Under the pieces are notes generated by a model. It was not told the DNA's origin. It worked only from the letters and a program-made list of their open reading frames with translations, and did no database searches. A stretch of 30,376 nucleotides of DNA from Acanthamoeba castellanii str. Neff (lineage: Eukaryota > Discosea > Longamoebia > Acanthamoebidae): positions 35,505-65,880 of the forward strand of contig NW_004457477.1 of assembly GCF_000313135.1 (NCBI RefSeq), read 5' to 3'. The position numbers were made by a program, and so were the translations under genes. Within the stretch, counting starts at the first letter, position 1; each line of letters starts with the position of its first letter. Of this stretch, positions 20,308 to 30,035 are shown one piece after another.

Positions 20308-22462
20308 TCAGTGCTCGCAGAAGGAGAACGAGCGCTCCCACAGCCGATTGTTGGCGTCGATGAAGTACTTGCGCTCCTTCATCAGCGCCTCGCGATGGGC
20401 GTGTGCCTCGGCCTTGGTGAAGCCCCACCTGGCCTTGTCCAGGATCATCACCAGCAGCTCGCGCGGCAGCGGCACGCCGATGGCCGCCACCGAGGCCTCG
20501 ATGAGGGTGCGCACCACGACCGGCTTGAAGGTGTCCCACTGCTGCTCGGGAATGTCCGCCGACGACTTCACCCTGCGCCACAGCCGTTCGTTTTGAGTAA
20601 GTTGATAAAAACAATAAGAGTACTTCTTCATACTCGCTATGCAGTGTTTACATTAAGCTCAATACTACATTATTAGAATAAGTGTGGTGATGATACCTGT
20701 GGTCAGGATCGATGAGGAAGAAGCAGAGGATCTTGCGCACGGCGGGCTCGTTGGAGTCGTTGGTGACGCCCTTGACCCGGTGCTGCAGCGTGTTGGTGAA
20801 GGCCAGGCATCTCCCCTCCGGCGTGTCCACCTGATTGACGCCCTCTGTCATCAACCACCATGTGACGAGCGCGCGCATGTGGTGTGTGTGCGTGCGTGTG
20901 TGTGCGTGTGTGCGCGTTGCGAGTCGCGATAGTATCGAGTGTGTCGCTCGGGTACCTTGCCGAGGTTGATGTTGAACGGCGTGTTGTGGCTGTTCTCGCG
21001 GCTCGACATCGACTCCGACCGCTTGTCGCGGAATGCGAGGCACGTGTCGCGCAGGTTGGGCGTGGTCGAGTAGTAGTAGATGCCTGACGCGCAGATGTGC
21101 TCATGCTTCATGCCCTCCACGTGCCACGAGCCCTCGTAGCGCTCGCCCGGCTGCACCACGTAGTTGGCCGCCTTGACCACCACCTGCAGCCTCCGCCCAT
21201 AGAGCCGCTCCTCGCGCCCGCCCACCACTTCGGCGAAGAGCGGCAGAAAGAGGCGGAACACGGCCGCGATCGCGTCGTAGAGCTCGGCATGACGCTCGAC
21301 CCGCGGGAGGTTGTTGATGTAGGAGGCGATGGTGACGTGGCCCTCGGGCGACACGTTGAACTCGGCCGGCAGCCACTGGTAGATGGAGTCAAGGGCCTCG
21401 AGCCTGCGGGCCTGCTCGGCGTACTTGCGCTCCTGGGCCGGGTCGCCACCCACCTCCTCGATGCCCGCGAACTCGTCATCGTCTTCATCGTCATCGCCAG
21501 TCTGGACCGGCAACGATGACGAAGTGGTGGAGCTGCGGCTGGCGCTGGCGCTGGGGGTGCCAGACTGTTTCCTGGCGTCCGCTGCTTCCGCCGAGGGCGT
21601 CGAGCCCCTCGACGGGGCCTCGTAGCTGAGGCCGCGCACGTAGGGATAGAGCGATGGGTGGATCAGGTCCTGCACCTACACTCGCATTCCGCAAGCATTC
21701 CACGTTATTGACGTCATTCCACATTCCTCGCGTACAAGGCATTCAAAGTTGGGCGCCGCGTACCTTGCCCTCGGAGCCGGGGTGGAAGTCCTTGTCGGGC
21801 TCGGCGGCGATGGCGTCGAGTGCGCGCTCGAGCCGTGTCTTAAGCTCCGCAAGCACCGCCCCGTCCACGTAGCGCACCCCGTGCACATCATTGCGCTCGC
21901 GCGCCAGGTACTCGTAGTCCTCGCCCGGCCGGGTGAACTTGCGCTCGCGCCAGCCGTACTGGTCCGCCTCAGGTTGGTAGTAGTCCTCATCTTCATCGTC
22001 GATCGGCCAGCCGTTCTCCACTCTGACTGGAGGCGTGGTGAGCGTGTTGTTGAAGGGGACCCCCAAGTGGTTCTTCTTCTTCTTCTTGTCTACTGTCATT
22101 GTTTGGTCTTGGCCCTGGCTCAGGGTCTTGACGGCGTTGACGAGTAGGCGCCGCAGGGCCACGGCCACGGAGGCGGGCGAAGCGCCCTGCTGGGCGGCCT
22201 CGAGGGTGTAGCGGCGGGCGATGGCCGGGTCGGCCACCTTGCGCTGCCAGTCGGGCTTCTCACGCAGGGCCGCCATGATGGCCTCCACGTCGGCCTTGTT
22301 CACCCCGCCCCCGCCTCCTTCGGCCTTGAAACTCAACTCCGGCGTCGTGCGCGGCCGTTTGTTGCTTTCCGTAGGATCGTTGTCCACATGGGGAGTGGGG
22401 AGTGCTGGGGCTCCAGCTCCGACCTTTGGTTCGGCGCTGCGCTGTGAGCGTGTTCTCTTCAT
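20308..22462 (-). CDS. DUF4246 family protein, possible 2OG-Fe(II) oxygenase
   Basis: Exons 21764-22462, 20956-21675, 20697-20842 and 20308-20572 join to 1830 nt, 609 residues, all phases consistent; the start is ATG 22462. The N-terminus is disordered, basic and Gly-rich. Residues about 235-545 match DUF4246, a family seen mainly in fungi and some protists: [67 protein letters not shown] and [14 protein letters not shown]. The HVE at 418-420, His494 and Arg509 fit the spacing of a 2-oxoglutarate/Fe(II) dioxygenase metal triad plus co-substrate arginine; this is my inference. A Ser/acidic linker lies at about residues 250-310. There is no signal peptide. A fragment of exon 4 is duplicated at 15800-15955. 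Confidence 0.88.
20876..20920. repeat. (GT)n-rich microsatellite in an intron
   Basis: Alternating GTGTGC and GTGTGT units lie in DUF4246 intron 2 (20843-20955). Confidence 0.8.
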
Positions 22463-22579
22463 GCTTGTGTGCTGTTTATCTAACAAGGAATCAAAAAAAG
22501 CGCCTACAACGCAAAATTCCACGAAGACATTTTTGGTTGAAGTGAAGACCGTCCAGCGGTGTCGACACCAAGACCTACA

Positions 22580-23139
22580 TCACGCCGAGCGTTGTGTGAC
22601 GTTTGTGTTTGGCGTGCGGCCCGCACCTTCGCTCAGGTCAGGAATGGAGTCCTCGGCGTCGTCGGCGAGCGGCTGGTCGAGCACGAGCACTTCCACTTTG
22701 CCCCGGAGGCACTGGGGGGGGGTAAAGACAAAGCCGGGGGGTGAGCCCAGCCAGCGGCCATGATGGAGAGGAGGAGTGGGGGCGTGTGTACGGGGCCGTA
22801 TTTGAGCGAGCCGTAGGGGTAGCCGCACCGCAGTTCCAGGAACCGCAGGTTGGGCATGCACCGCACGATGTCCTTGAAGAAGAAGTTGATCTTGTCCTGC
22901 TCGTACAGCGAGCAGGACTCGGTCTGCCCCCGCGAGGCGTGTGCGGCGGTGCGTGTGCGGCGGTGCGTGTGCGGTCAGGACGGTGTGGTGCGGGCATGAA
23001 GGGCGGTTGGGTGGTGTGTGAAGGAGTACCACGAGGGTGTAGGCCAGGTCGAGCGAGGTGATCGAGGCCGGCAGGTACTTGAGATTCGACGCGTCTGCAG
23101 ATGAATCCCGAAGCGTCTTCAGCCCATCGGCGCCAACAT
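22580..23139 (-). pseudogene. F-box/LRR paralog C, 3' part, cut by a retrotransposon
   Basis: Three exons equivalent to exons 6-8 of gene B survive: 23030 to about 23139, 22792-22923 and 22580-22711. The middle exon has the same 132-bp length and splice sites as in B (NLRFLELRCGYPYGSLKY). The last has CLRGKVEVLVLDQP, parallel to CLRDKVDTLVLDQP in B. The first has lost its acceptor AG and, compared with B, has a frame change near 23128 and a three-residue deletion. The copia element inserted within a few bases of this exon. No F-box exon follows upstream, so the gene is 5'-truncated and presumably dead. Confidence 0.75.
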
Positions 23140-23144
23140 GTTCA
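23140..23144. repeat. Target-site duplication, left (GTTCA)
   Basis: GTTCA immediately precedes the 5' LTR and is repeated at 25749-25753. A 5-bp duplication is standard for Ty1/copia integrase. Confidence 0.9.
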
Positions 23145-23390
23145 TGTTCGGACTCGAACCGGCGACGTCCTGTCAGACCTGTCCAGTCGGTCAAGTCGCT
23201 CACGTTGAACAACGGTCAACTCCGAACTCCCTCCCATTGCTCAAAGACCTGAGCTGACCAACCAATTAGAACGGACCATAGAACACTTTAAAAGAACACT
23301 GCGTTCTTCTGTTTATTTCATCCCTTCTTTCTCTCTTCTCAAATACATCTCTTCTACCACTACACCACTACACATAATCCTGCTCCAACA
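23145..23390 (+). repeat. 5' LTR, CpG-rich
   Basis: 246 bp, including 22 bp near 23270-23295 that the 3' LTR lacks. It keeps CpG at ten sites where the 3' LTR has TpG or CpA. Confidence 0.92.
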
Positions 23391-25524
23391 GGTTATGGGC
23401 CCACACTCACCAGCATTTTAAACCACCCTACCACTTGTTTTATGCCCATTGGTTGCAATGATCCATGTAATGACTACACACACCTGCACACCCATTGACT
23501 ACCACTTGAACCACATGACCGCGCCACCCTACCCATGCCTGCACGCCTGTTGACACCGTTGAACTGCATGACTGCACCACATCTATGCTCACCTGCACAC
23601 CTGTTGACCTTGTTGAACCATGTGACCGCCAGCAAGAGCGCCCGCATGACCTTGTGACCACGCTTCTCCCCATTTTCAAGTCACTTCATGTCTCACCCAT
23701 CCACTGACCCACAAAGACCAAGATGAAGAAGGCTCACAAGGGGATACCACTACTCCATGGCACCAGCGACTACTGAAGGTGGCACTTGAAAGTGATCACA
23801 CACCTCAAGTTGCTGGGCCTCAAGGACCATGTGACAGGGCTAACTGTTGTGCCTGAGAAGCTACACCAGAGTGAGACAGACCTCTCACTGGCAATCCAAT
23901 GCCTTGAGCATGAGAAGCACATCCAACAGACACTTGGCATGATCAAGAAGCTGGTTGATGATGACCTCCTTCCATTGATTGAGGGTGCCACCACTGCAAA
24001 AGCTGTGCTTGACATCCTCAAAGCACCAGGACATAGGTCCTGTTGCACATGAGTGCTTTGAATTCCTCCTGCATCACCTTCTGCCAATGAGTGGCATTGG
24101 GCAAGGTGAGCACATCCTTGTTCAAACTACATGCCAATGGCTCAATCAACCACTACAAGGCCAGGTGGGTAGCCAAGGGCTTCACCCAATGCTTTGGCAT
24201 TGACTATGACAGCACCTCTCCTGTCATACAGATTGAGAACCTCCAGTTGCTACTCACCTTTGTGAACACACACAACCTTGAGATCCACCAGGTCAACATC
24301 AACACAGCATTTCTCCACACCAAGCTCACCAAGGAGATTTACATCTCCCAGCCCAAGGGGTTCATTAACAAGCAACAACCCCACCACGTCAGACGACTGC
24401 TGAAGAGCCTCTATGGGCTTAAGCAGGCACTGCTCAAGTGGAACCACACCATCAACACCCATCTGTGCAAGTCCCACTTAGAACCCACTGACTTGGACCT
24501 GTGCATCTACATTTGTCAAGGTCACCACTTGGCCATCATTGCACTCTATGTTGATGACTGCACCATCATCACTCACAAGTCCAAGCTCAGGGGTGTCAAG
24601 CAGATCATTGCTGATGGCTTCCTGATCAAGGAGAAGCAACCTCTGTCCTTGGGATTGAGATCCAGTGCAATCAATCACTTGGCAAGCTCTACATCTGACA
24701 GCACAGCAAGATCAACAACATCCTTGCCACCTTTGGACTCACCAACAGCAAGCTGGTCTCCATGCCAATGCTGCTGAACCTACAGCTGCCAGTCAACACC
24801 AAGCAACATGACACCTTTGAATACCACAGCACCATTGGCATGCTGTTGTATCTGGCACATGCCTCATGACTGGACATTCTCTTCCCTGTCATGTACCTCA
24901 GCCACTTTACCAACAACTTTGGCCCTGAACATGTTGCCACTGTCAAGTGCATCATGTGCTACCTTGCTGGCACAGCCAACCTGGTGATCTGCTACTTGTG
25001 TGACCTCTACAATGACAGGGACATTGCAACCCATGTACCTATTGGGTACTGTGACACTGACTGGGGCAACATTGAAGTTGACTGCTGATTGGTCTCTGGC
25101 GTTGTCTTCATCTTCTGTGGAGGTGCCATCTTGTGGAGTGTCAAGATGCAGAAATGCGTTGCACTCTCCTCCACTGAAGCTGAGCTCAATGCCATCTCTG
25201 AGGCAATGCGCCAGGCACTCTACATGTGCAAGCATCTGCTGGCCCTTGGAGTTGACACCCAACAACCACTCTCTCTTCAACGACAACCAGAGTGCACTGG
25301 CCATTGTTGACATCTTGTCTGGCACCTACCACAGCCACATGAAACATTATGACATCAAACTTGTGCACCTGTGTGACATGACCAGTTGAGGTCAAGTCCA
25401 CTACAGCTACTGCCTGACTGACAACATGCCCACCAACATTCTCACCAAGGCACTTGGCTGCATCAAGCTTGTTCACCACTGCCAACACATGGGGCTGATC
25501 AAGCAACCCACCACATGAGGGGTG

Positions 25525-25748
25525 TGTTTGGACTTGAACCAGCAATGTCCTGTCAGACCTGTCCAGTTGGTCAAGTCACTCACATTGAACAACAGTCAAC
25601 TCCAAACTCCCTCCCATTGCTCAAAGACCTGAGCTGACCAACCAATTAGAACAACACTGCGTTCTTCTGTTTATTTCATCCCTTCTTTCTCTCTTCTCAA
25701 ATACATCTCTTCTACCACTACGCCACTACACATAATCCTGCTCCAACA
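25525..25748 (+). repeat. 3' LTR, CpG-depleted
   Basis: 224 bp, ending CTCCAACA like the 5' LTR. It differs at eleven single bases, all at CpG sites; ten of the losses are in this copy. Confidence 0.92.
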
Positions 25749-25753
25749 GTTCA
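25749..25753. repeat. Target-site duplication, right (GTTCA)
   Basis: GTTCA follows the terminal CA of the 3' LTR. Confidence 0.9.
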
Positions 25754-25870
25754 ATGTGCTGACACTACAAATGAATGGGCGTTGAGTGCACGATGTGGAG
25801 GTGAACGCACCACAGCTTCTTTGAAGCAGACACTTGAAGTGGAAGAAACCAGCCTGTGTTTCACCAACTT
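25749..25870 (-). pseudogene. F-box/LRR paralog C, fragment on the far side of the element
   Basis: After the right target duplication, the minus strand reads SASKKLWCVH, resembling the exon-5 end SSEKLWYVP of gene B at 28864. Homology fades by about 25870 and no further exons or F-box are visible. This fits a 5'-truncated copy. Confidence 0.4.
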
Positions 25871-26165
25871 GTCCTTATCTTCTTCTCTCCACGCCGTTCC
25901 TCGCTTCACACGTGTGCCCTGTCACCTAAATGAAAAGATAAAAGAAGGAAGGAAATTAGATAATGTTCAGCGAACAGCCCAACAAGAAGGAAAGCTTGCT
26001 CTACATCCTTTGTGCCTGCCATTTAGTTGCCAATGGATTGGTCTGGGCAAGAGCAGCCGGCCATACCGGAACAGAGCAAAATTGTGCTGTACGCCCCCCC
26101 CCCTCCCCCCAAACGAGAAGGACGTCTAGGCTCATAATTGGAATCGCAGCACCGAGCAAACAACA

Positions 26166-26737
26166 ATGCAAATGTGTGGAGTTTGGGATGCGCTGGAAGC
26201 CTACGGCAAGGTGTCACGACCATGGCCAGGTCCGCTGCGATACTTCTGCAATGACTACACCTTCCACCCGGACATGGCAAAGGTGACTGCCCATTGGCCC
26301 CTGGCCAGCCTCTTTGCCCAGGGCGGTGCGATCATCTGGCAGTGTGAGCAGGGCTCCACAGAGGTGATTGTTTACAGCTTCACAGCTTCCTCCCTCAAAG
26401 AGGTACTGGACAACTCTTTGGCCCCGTGGTGGCCTGGCTGTAGCTGATATTGTGGCAGGCAATAGTGGCAGCAATCGTTGGGCAGGCAGCCTATGGGATC
26501 GCCAGCTGGCAGCAGTTTGGGAGCACCTTTGAGAACTTCTCCATTAACGACGGGTGTGCCAGCTGGGCCGAGTTTTGGGCCATCTCAATACCGTTTCAAG
26601 ATCCATTCAGCGAGGACCTGCCCCAACTGGAGGGAGCACCTGATGCAGTGGTCCAGCTGAACACCGACGGCAACGACTTTTTTAACCTCGGTCAGGCGGG
26701 CAGCACCTTCTACTTGGTGCATTACGGCACTTCCTGA
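26166..26737 (+). CDS. Unrecognised protein-coding remnant or gene
   Basis: I do not recognise a family. A first piece (26166-26444) reads PLRYFCNDYTFHPDMAKV and GGAIIWQCEQGSTEVIVY. A possible donor GTACTG at 26402 follows EVIVYSFTASSLKE. A second piece (to the stop at 26737) reads FENFSINDGCASWAEFWAI and LNTDGNDFFNLG. A poly(A)-like AATAAA lies 18 bp after the stop, supporting a real 3' end. The intron joining the pieces is not certain (several CAG acceptors lie between 26459 and 26512). The section 25871-26165 upstream holds a C10 tract at 26095-26104 and no clear exon. Confidence 0.4.
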
Positions 26738-26755
26738 TGACCACCACGCTGTTTT

Positions 26756-26761
26756 AATAAA
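26756..26761 (+). promoter_or_regulatory. Possible polyadenylation signal AATAAA
   Basis: The hexamer sits 18 bp after the TGA of the unrecognised ORF, in an AT-rich patch. Confidence 0.45.
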
Positions 26762-26827
26762 ATCATATGGTCTTCACATTGCTGTCGACCCCTTCCTCAT
26801 CGCTGACTTCTACGCCCACAAAGTACG

Positions 26828-27118
26828 GTGTGGAGTCCCAAGGGGCAATTTCGAGAGTTCAGGGGTACTTTGAGAGGAGACAAGGAGCCCTTCAAACCCT
26901 CAAGCGTGGACTTGGATGCTGCTGGCAACATCCTGGTGGTGGACCAAGGCAATCACCACGTGCAGGTGTGGAGGCGCGAGTTTGAGCTCCTCTGCGCCTT
27001 TGGCACGCTGGGCTATCAGCAGCCAGACCACCTCTGGGACCCCAACTTCGTGACCGTGGCCCCTAATGGCGATGTCATCGTTTCTGTTTGTGCCGCAAAC
27101 CGTTGTCTGGTCTTCTGA
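26828..27118 (+). CDS. NHL-repeat-like protein fragment
   Basis: The frame reads FKPSSVDLDAAGNILVVDQG, then NHHVQVW, then FGTLGYQQPDHLWDPN and VTVAPNGDVIVS. These are two NHL-type beta-propeller blades (hydrophobic-D-x-x-G-N-I-hydrophobic-V-D then N-x-x-V-Q-V). Whole NHL propellers have about six blades, so this is either a terminal exon of a larger gene or a remnant. No start or upstream blades were found between 26762 and 26827. The section 27119-27263 beyond it holds only AT-rich flank. Confidence 0.5.
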   Translation: MWSPKGQFREFRGTLRGDKEPFKPSSVDLDAAGNILVVDQGNHHVQVWRREFELLCAFGTLGYQQPDHLWDPNFVTVAPNGDVIVSVCAANRCLVF

Positions 27119-27263
27119 TAAGCCAAAACACTTGCTTCCACAACGGACCCAAACACAATCGCATTCCCATGAAGTGAAACCATGACAATATAGTCACTTC
27201 TGTTGCATCTTTTGTAATATGTTTTTGTGGTGTGTGTGTTTACAGGAAAAAGCAGGTTGTCGT

Positions 27264-27637
27264 CTATGCCTTCATGTAGCGCAAGGTGTTTGTGATGTCG
27301 TCCAGTATCATGTTCAGGGTGAGCTCGTGTCGTTCAGAGTACTGGTCGAGAGCCGTCTCTGATGTGTGGCCCATGATCTTCCACGTCAGTTCCGGGTCCC
27401 CCTTTGCCTCGGCGTTGGCCCTTTCAAAGTGGCGCTTGGGAGCTTCAAGGCGTATGAGGCGCCTCTCGTCGTCAAAGACCAGCGCCTCGTTCTCGAACCG
27501 GACGTCGGGAAACACGAAAATGCCAAAGCCTCTAGCGCAGAGCAGATGGACCATGGCGCCTTGACCCAGTAGTTCTCGTCCACGTTGTCCCGCTTAGCCA
27601 CTCCGTTCTCCTGTAGGAGGACCCTGAACTTGGGGTC
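27264..27637 (-). pseudogene. Deoxynucleoside monophosphate kinase-like fragment, frameshifted
   Basis: dNMP kinases of this type phosphorylate deoxynucleotides and occur in phages, bacteria and some giant viruses. The fragment starts after an acceptor (CGTTTAG) at 27637 and reads VLLQENGVAKRDNVDENYW. It shifts frame near 27555 and continues GFGIFVFPDVRFENEALVF, RLIRLEAPKR and MGHTSETALDQY to a stop at 27264. The PDVRFENE, IRL and HTSE-x-ALD motifs fit the C-terminal half of the family. The ATP-binding P-loop half is not visible upstream. The frameshift could be decay or a base-call error. Assignment rests on motif memory and needs a profile search. Confidence 0.5.
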
Positions 27638-27741
27638 CTAAACGTTAGCCCACCTTCCTAAAAACGACAATTACGGAAAATTAAATTAATAACAATGTGG
27701 GAAAGAGAAGGAAGAACGAAAGGCATAGTGGGGGGCGGTAC

Positions 27742-27827
27742 CAAGAGACGGTGTGGTGCGTGACTTTGGCGAGAGAGTGCACTCGCAGAAGCCAGCATGT
27801 ATTGCTGAGCCGAATGAGGTCGCTCAC
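27742..27827 (-). pseudogene. F-box exon remnant, paralog D
   Basis: The minus strand reads SDLIRLSNTCWLLRVHSLAK then VTHHTV, almost the same as PDLIRLAGTCW in gene A and PPDLHLLAHSCW in gene B. It ends at a GTACCG donor at the same point of the domain. The preceding half (LPxEVW helix) is out of frame at about 27830-27890. No LRR exons follow; the next recognisable exon is the kinase-like fragment. Confidence 0.65.
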
Positions 27828-27850
27828 TCGTGAACGGTGTGTGACAACGG

Positions 27851-28206
27851 TTGAGTTCGCCCACCGGTTCGGAGCTACATCGAGCTGTCGGAGCTGGCAA
27901 GGTTTTTATGAAAAGTGCCAAGGCCTCACACGGAGAGGAGACAACCCAGAGCGTTGGCGAGATCTTCGTCTTCGCCGCTGTCGCCACTCAAATCTTGAGT
28001 GGTGGTATCGTCATCATGCTTGCCCGAGGCCACTTCGCACCCGTACCCCGTACCCTTGACGACTCCGTCCTCTTCCTCTTCATCCTCGTCGCTGCTCTTC
28101 TGATCTTCGCTGTCGTCGATCGGCTGCAGCTTCACACATTCCCGCTCGGCCGCGCACAGCTCGACGTGCTTGTGCCACTCTTCGCACTCTCGCCTCGGCC
28201 TCCACC
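27851..28206. other. Spacer with an acidic low-complexity reading frame
   Basis: On the minus strand one frame gives a Glu/Asp/Ser run (28035-28110) with no recognised domain. It may be a 5' part of the remnant paralog D or noncoding. It also contains the immediate 3' flank of gene B. Confidence 0.35.
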
Positions 28207-30035
28207 TCAACTCTGATGGTTGGACATTGTGAGTGTTGCGGTCTCCACGCCTTCGGTTTGCTGATTGGTGATGCTAGAGTTTGTACCATCGCTCACATCC
28301 GCGAGAGTGTCCACAGCGTAGGGGTCCATGGGCTGATCCAGCACCAGAGTATCCACCTTGTCTCGAAGACACTGCCCATAAAGAGAACTCGTGAGTGTTG
28401 TGTGGGCCTGGTAAAGAAGAGGTGCTCAGGAGAGTAGGGCGTGTGTACGGGGCCGTATTTGAGCGAGCCGTAGGGGTAGCCGCACCGCAGGTCCAGGAAC
28501 CGCAGGTTGGGCATACACCGCGCGATGTCCTTGAAGAAGAAGTTGATCTTGTCTTGGGCGTACAGCGAGCAGTACTCGGTCTGTATCAGACACGCACGAG
28601 AGCGGTTCATTGTAGCTCCGATCAACGTTCACACTCATGCGAGATCAGCGGTGGTGAGGTACCACGAGAGTGTTGGCCAGGTTGAGGGAAGTGATGGAGG
28701 TCGGCAGGTACTTGAGGTTCGACGGATCTGCCGACGACCCTCGCAGCGACAGCGACTTGAGTCCGTCGGGCAGCATCCTATGTACACCCGCGCAGGCGCG
28801 AATGGTGATTGGTGAGCTGGTTTCGACCGAAGCTGAGGGGTTGGAATGGAGAGTGGCACATACCACAGCTTCTCGGACGAGCAGTTGAACTGAGGAATGT
28901 CTTCGGCCTTGAGGGTCTCCAATTCAGGCAGGTAGCGCTGGAAATCGAAGCGGGCGAAGGTGAACTCCGAGTCCGACAGGTCAAGCTCGCGCACAGTGGG
29001 CGGAAGACCTGGACACACACACGACAGTTCGGACGTCACGCGTGGTGAGGCCCCGTGTGCGCGCTTTGGAGTGAGTTATCATTTCTTGCGTACTGAAGAG
29101 GGCAGCGGTGGCCGACTTGATGCCGGTCAGCTTGAGCGAACGCAGGCCGCTGGGCCACTTGCACGCCAGGGCGGTGTGATGCCACATGAGCGAGAGGTAG
29201 ACGGTGTACTTGGCGCGGCCCTCGAACTCGAGCTTGGGGCAGTACGACAGGTCCAGCTCCTCCACAGTGTCCGGAACGTACTGCAAACCACACAACAACG
29301 GACGGTTCGGAATTAAAACGACGTTGGCTTGGACCAGTGTTGAGAAAAAGGACAAGGTGCAAGGTACCTTCAGCAGGGCTGCGGTCATTTCCTTGCAATG
29401 AGACATGTTGAGCTGCCGCAGTGCTGTCAGGTGTGCCAGCTTTTTGATGGCTTTCCTCGAGATGTTGGCGTAGTGCAGATTGAGGCACTGGATGTTGGCC
29501 GACAGCACATTGATGCCTGGCGCCACGCACGGAACCACGCCGGCCAGCCGGGTGAGAGTGAGTGTTGTGAGCCCTTCCATCGTCATTAAGTTCGTGTTTC
29601 ACTCTGCTTAGCTTGTCGTACCTGGTGCGCTGGCGATGGTGGTGTAGGACAGGTTGAGGCTCAGCAAGGTGGGGGGCAGCTCACGCAGCACGTTCTCCGA
29701 CAGGTTGTCCCATGAGGTCAGGTCGAGCGACCTCAGCCGGGCGTACTGGGTCGTCAGTTGCTTGAGCACCTGCCGCATGCCCCGCGGCGCGCTCACCAAA
29801 CCTAAGCCACACCAACAACGGTCAGCCACACAAAAAGAACGAAAACGAAAAAGAACGGACCCAGAGGCCTGACAGTGCGATGCTTGACGCGGGCCAAGAC
29901 GTGGAGTCGGAAGAACCAGCAGGAGTGGGCGAGGAGGTGCAGGTCGGGTGGCGCGAGGTGGTCGCAGACGATGACCCACACCTCTGGTGGCAGGTCCGCC
30001 ACCGTCATGACGGGAGTCTCCAACTCGGTCTCCAT
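28207..30035 (-). CDS. F-box/LRR protein B, complete
   Basis: Probable SCF ubiquitin-ligase substrate adaptor, by family. Exons 29861-30035, 29622-29801, 29368-29573, 29094-29280, 28864-29008, 28663-28777, 28449-28580 and 28207-28371 join to 1305 nt, 434 residues, with every phase consistent. The F-box is at residues about 14-50 (LPPEVWVIVCDHL, LHLLAHSCWFF). At least nine leucine-rich repeats follow, including LRSLDLTSWDNL, LLSLNLSYTTI, IQCLNLHYANI, LRQLNMSHC, VEELDLSYCPKL, LRSLKLTGI, VRELDLSDSEF, LKSLSLRGSS and LRFLDLRCGYPYG. The tail CLRDKVDTLVLDQPMD is conserved in paralog C. An upstream GTG at 30053 is in frame, but ATG 30035 is the first AUG. No signal peptide or membrane span. Confidence 0.87.

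Larger units (their letters stand above)
23145..25748 (+). mobile_element. Ty1/copia LTR retrotransposon, internally deleted and decayed
   Basis: LTRs (23145-23390 and 25525-25748) start TG and end CA and are flanked by GTTCA. A primer-binding-like GGTTATGGGC follows the 5' LTR, and a purine stretch (GAGGGGTG) precedes the 3' LTR. A gag-like piece lies at 23786-24052 (HLKLLGLKDHVTG). Reverse transcriptase of the copia type spans about 24120-24780 (HYKARWVAKGF, YGLKQALLKW, YVDD at 24547-24558). RNase H spans about 25050-25460 (WSVKMQKCVALSSTEAE, NILTKAL). Protease and integrase are missing: gag runs almost directly into RT. The pol frame has in-frame TGA codons at 24696, 24867, 25086 and 25387 and shifts near 24645 and 25275. 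At 2.6 kb it is about half a full copia. It cannot move by itself. Confidence 0.93.

Noticed and set aside
20876..20920. Possible CRISPR-like or satellite array
   Set aside because: It is a simple GT microsatellite in an intron, with no unique spacers. No CRISPR array is present.
22940..22972. Tandem GTGCGGCG-type units
   Set aside because: A short imperfect repeat in an intron of pseudogene C, with no sign of function.
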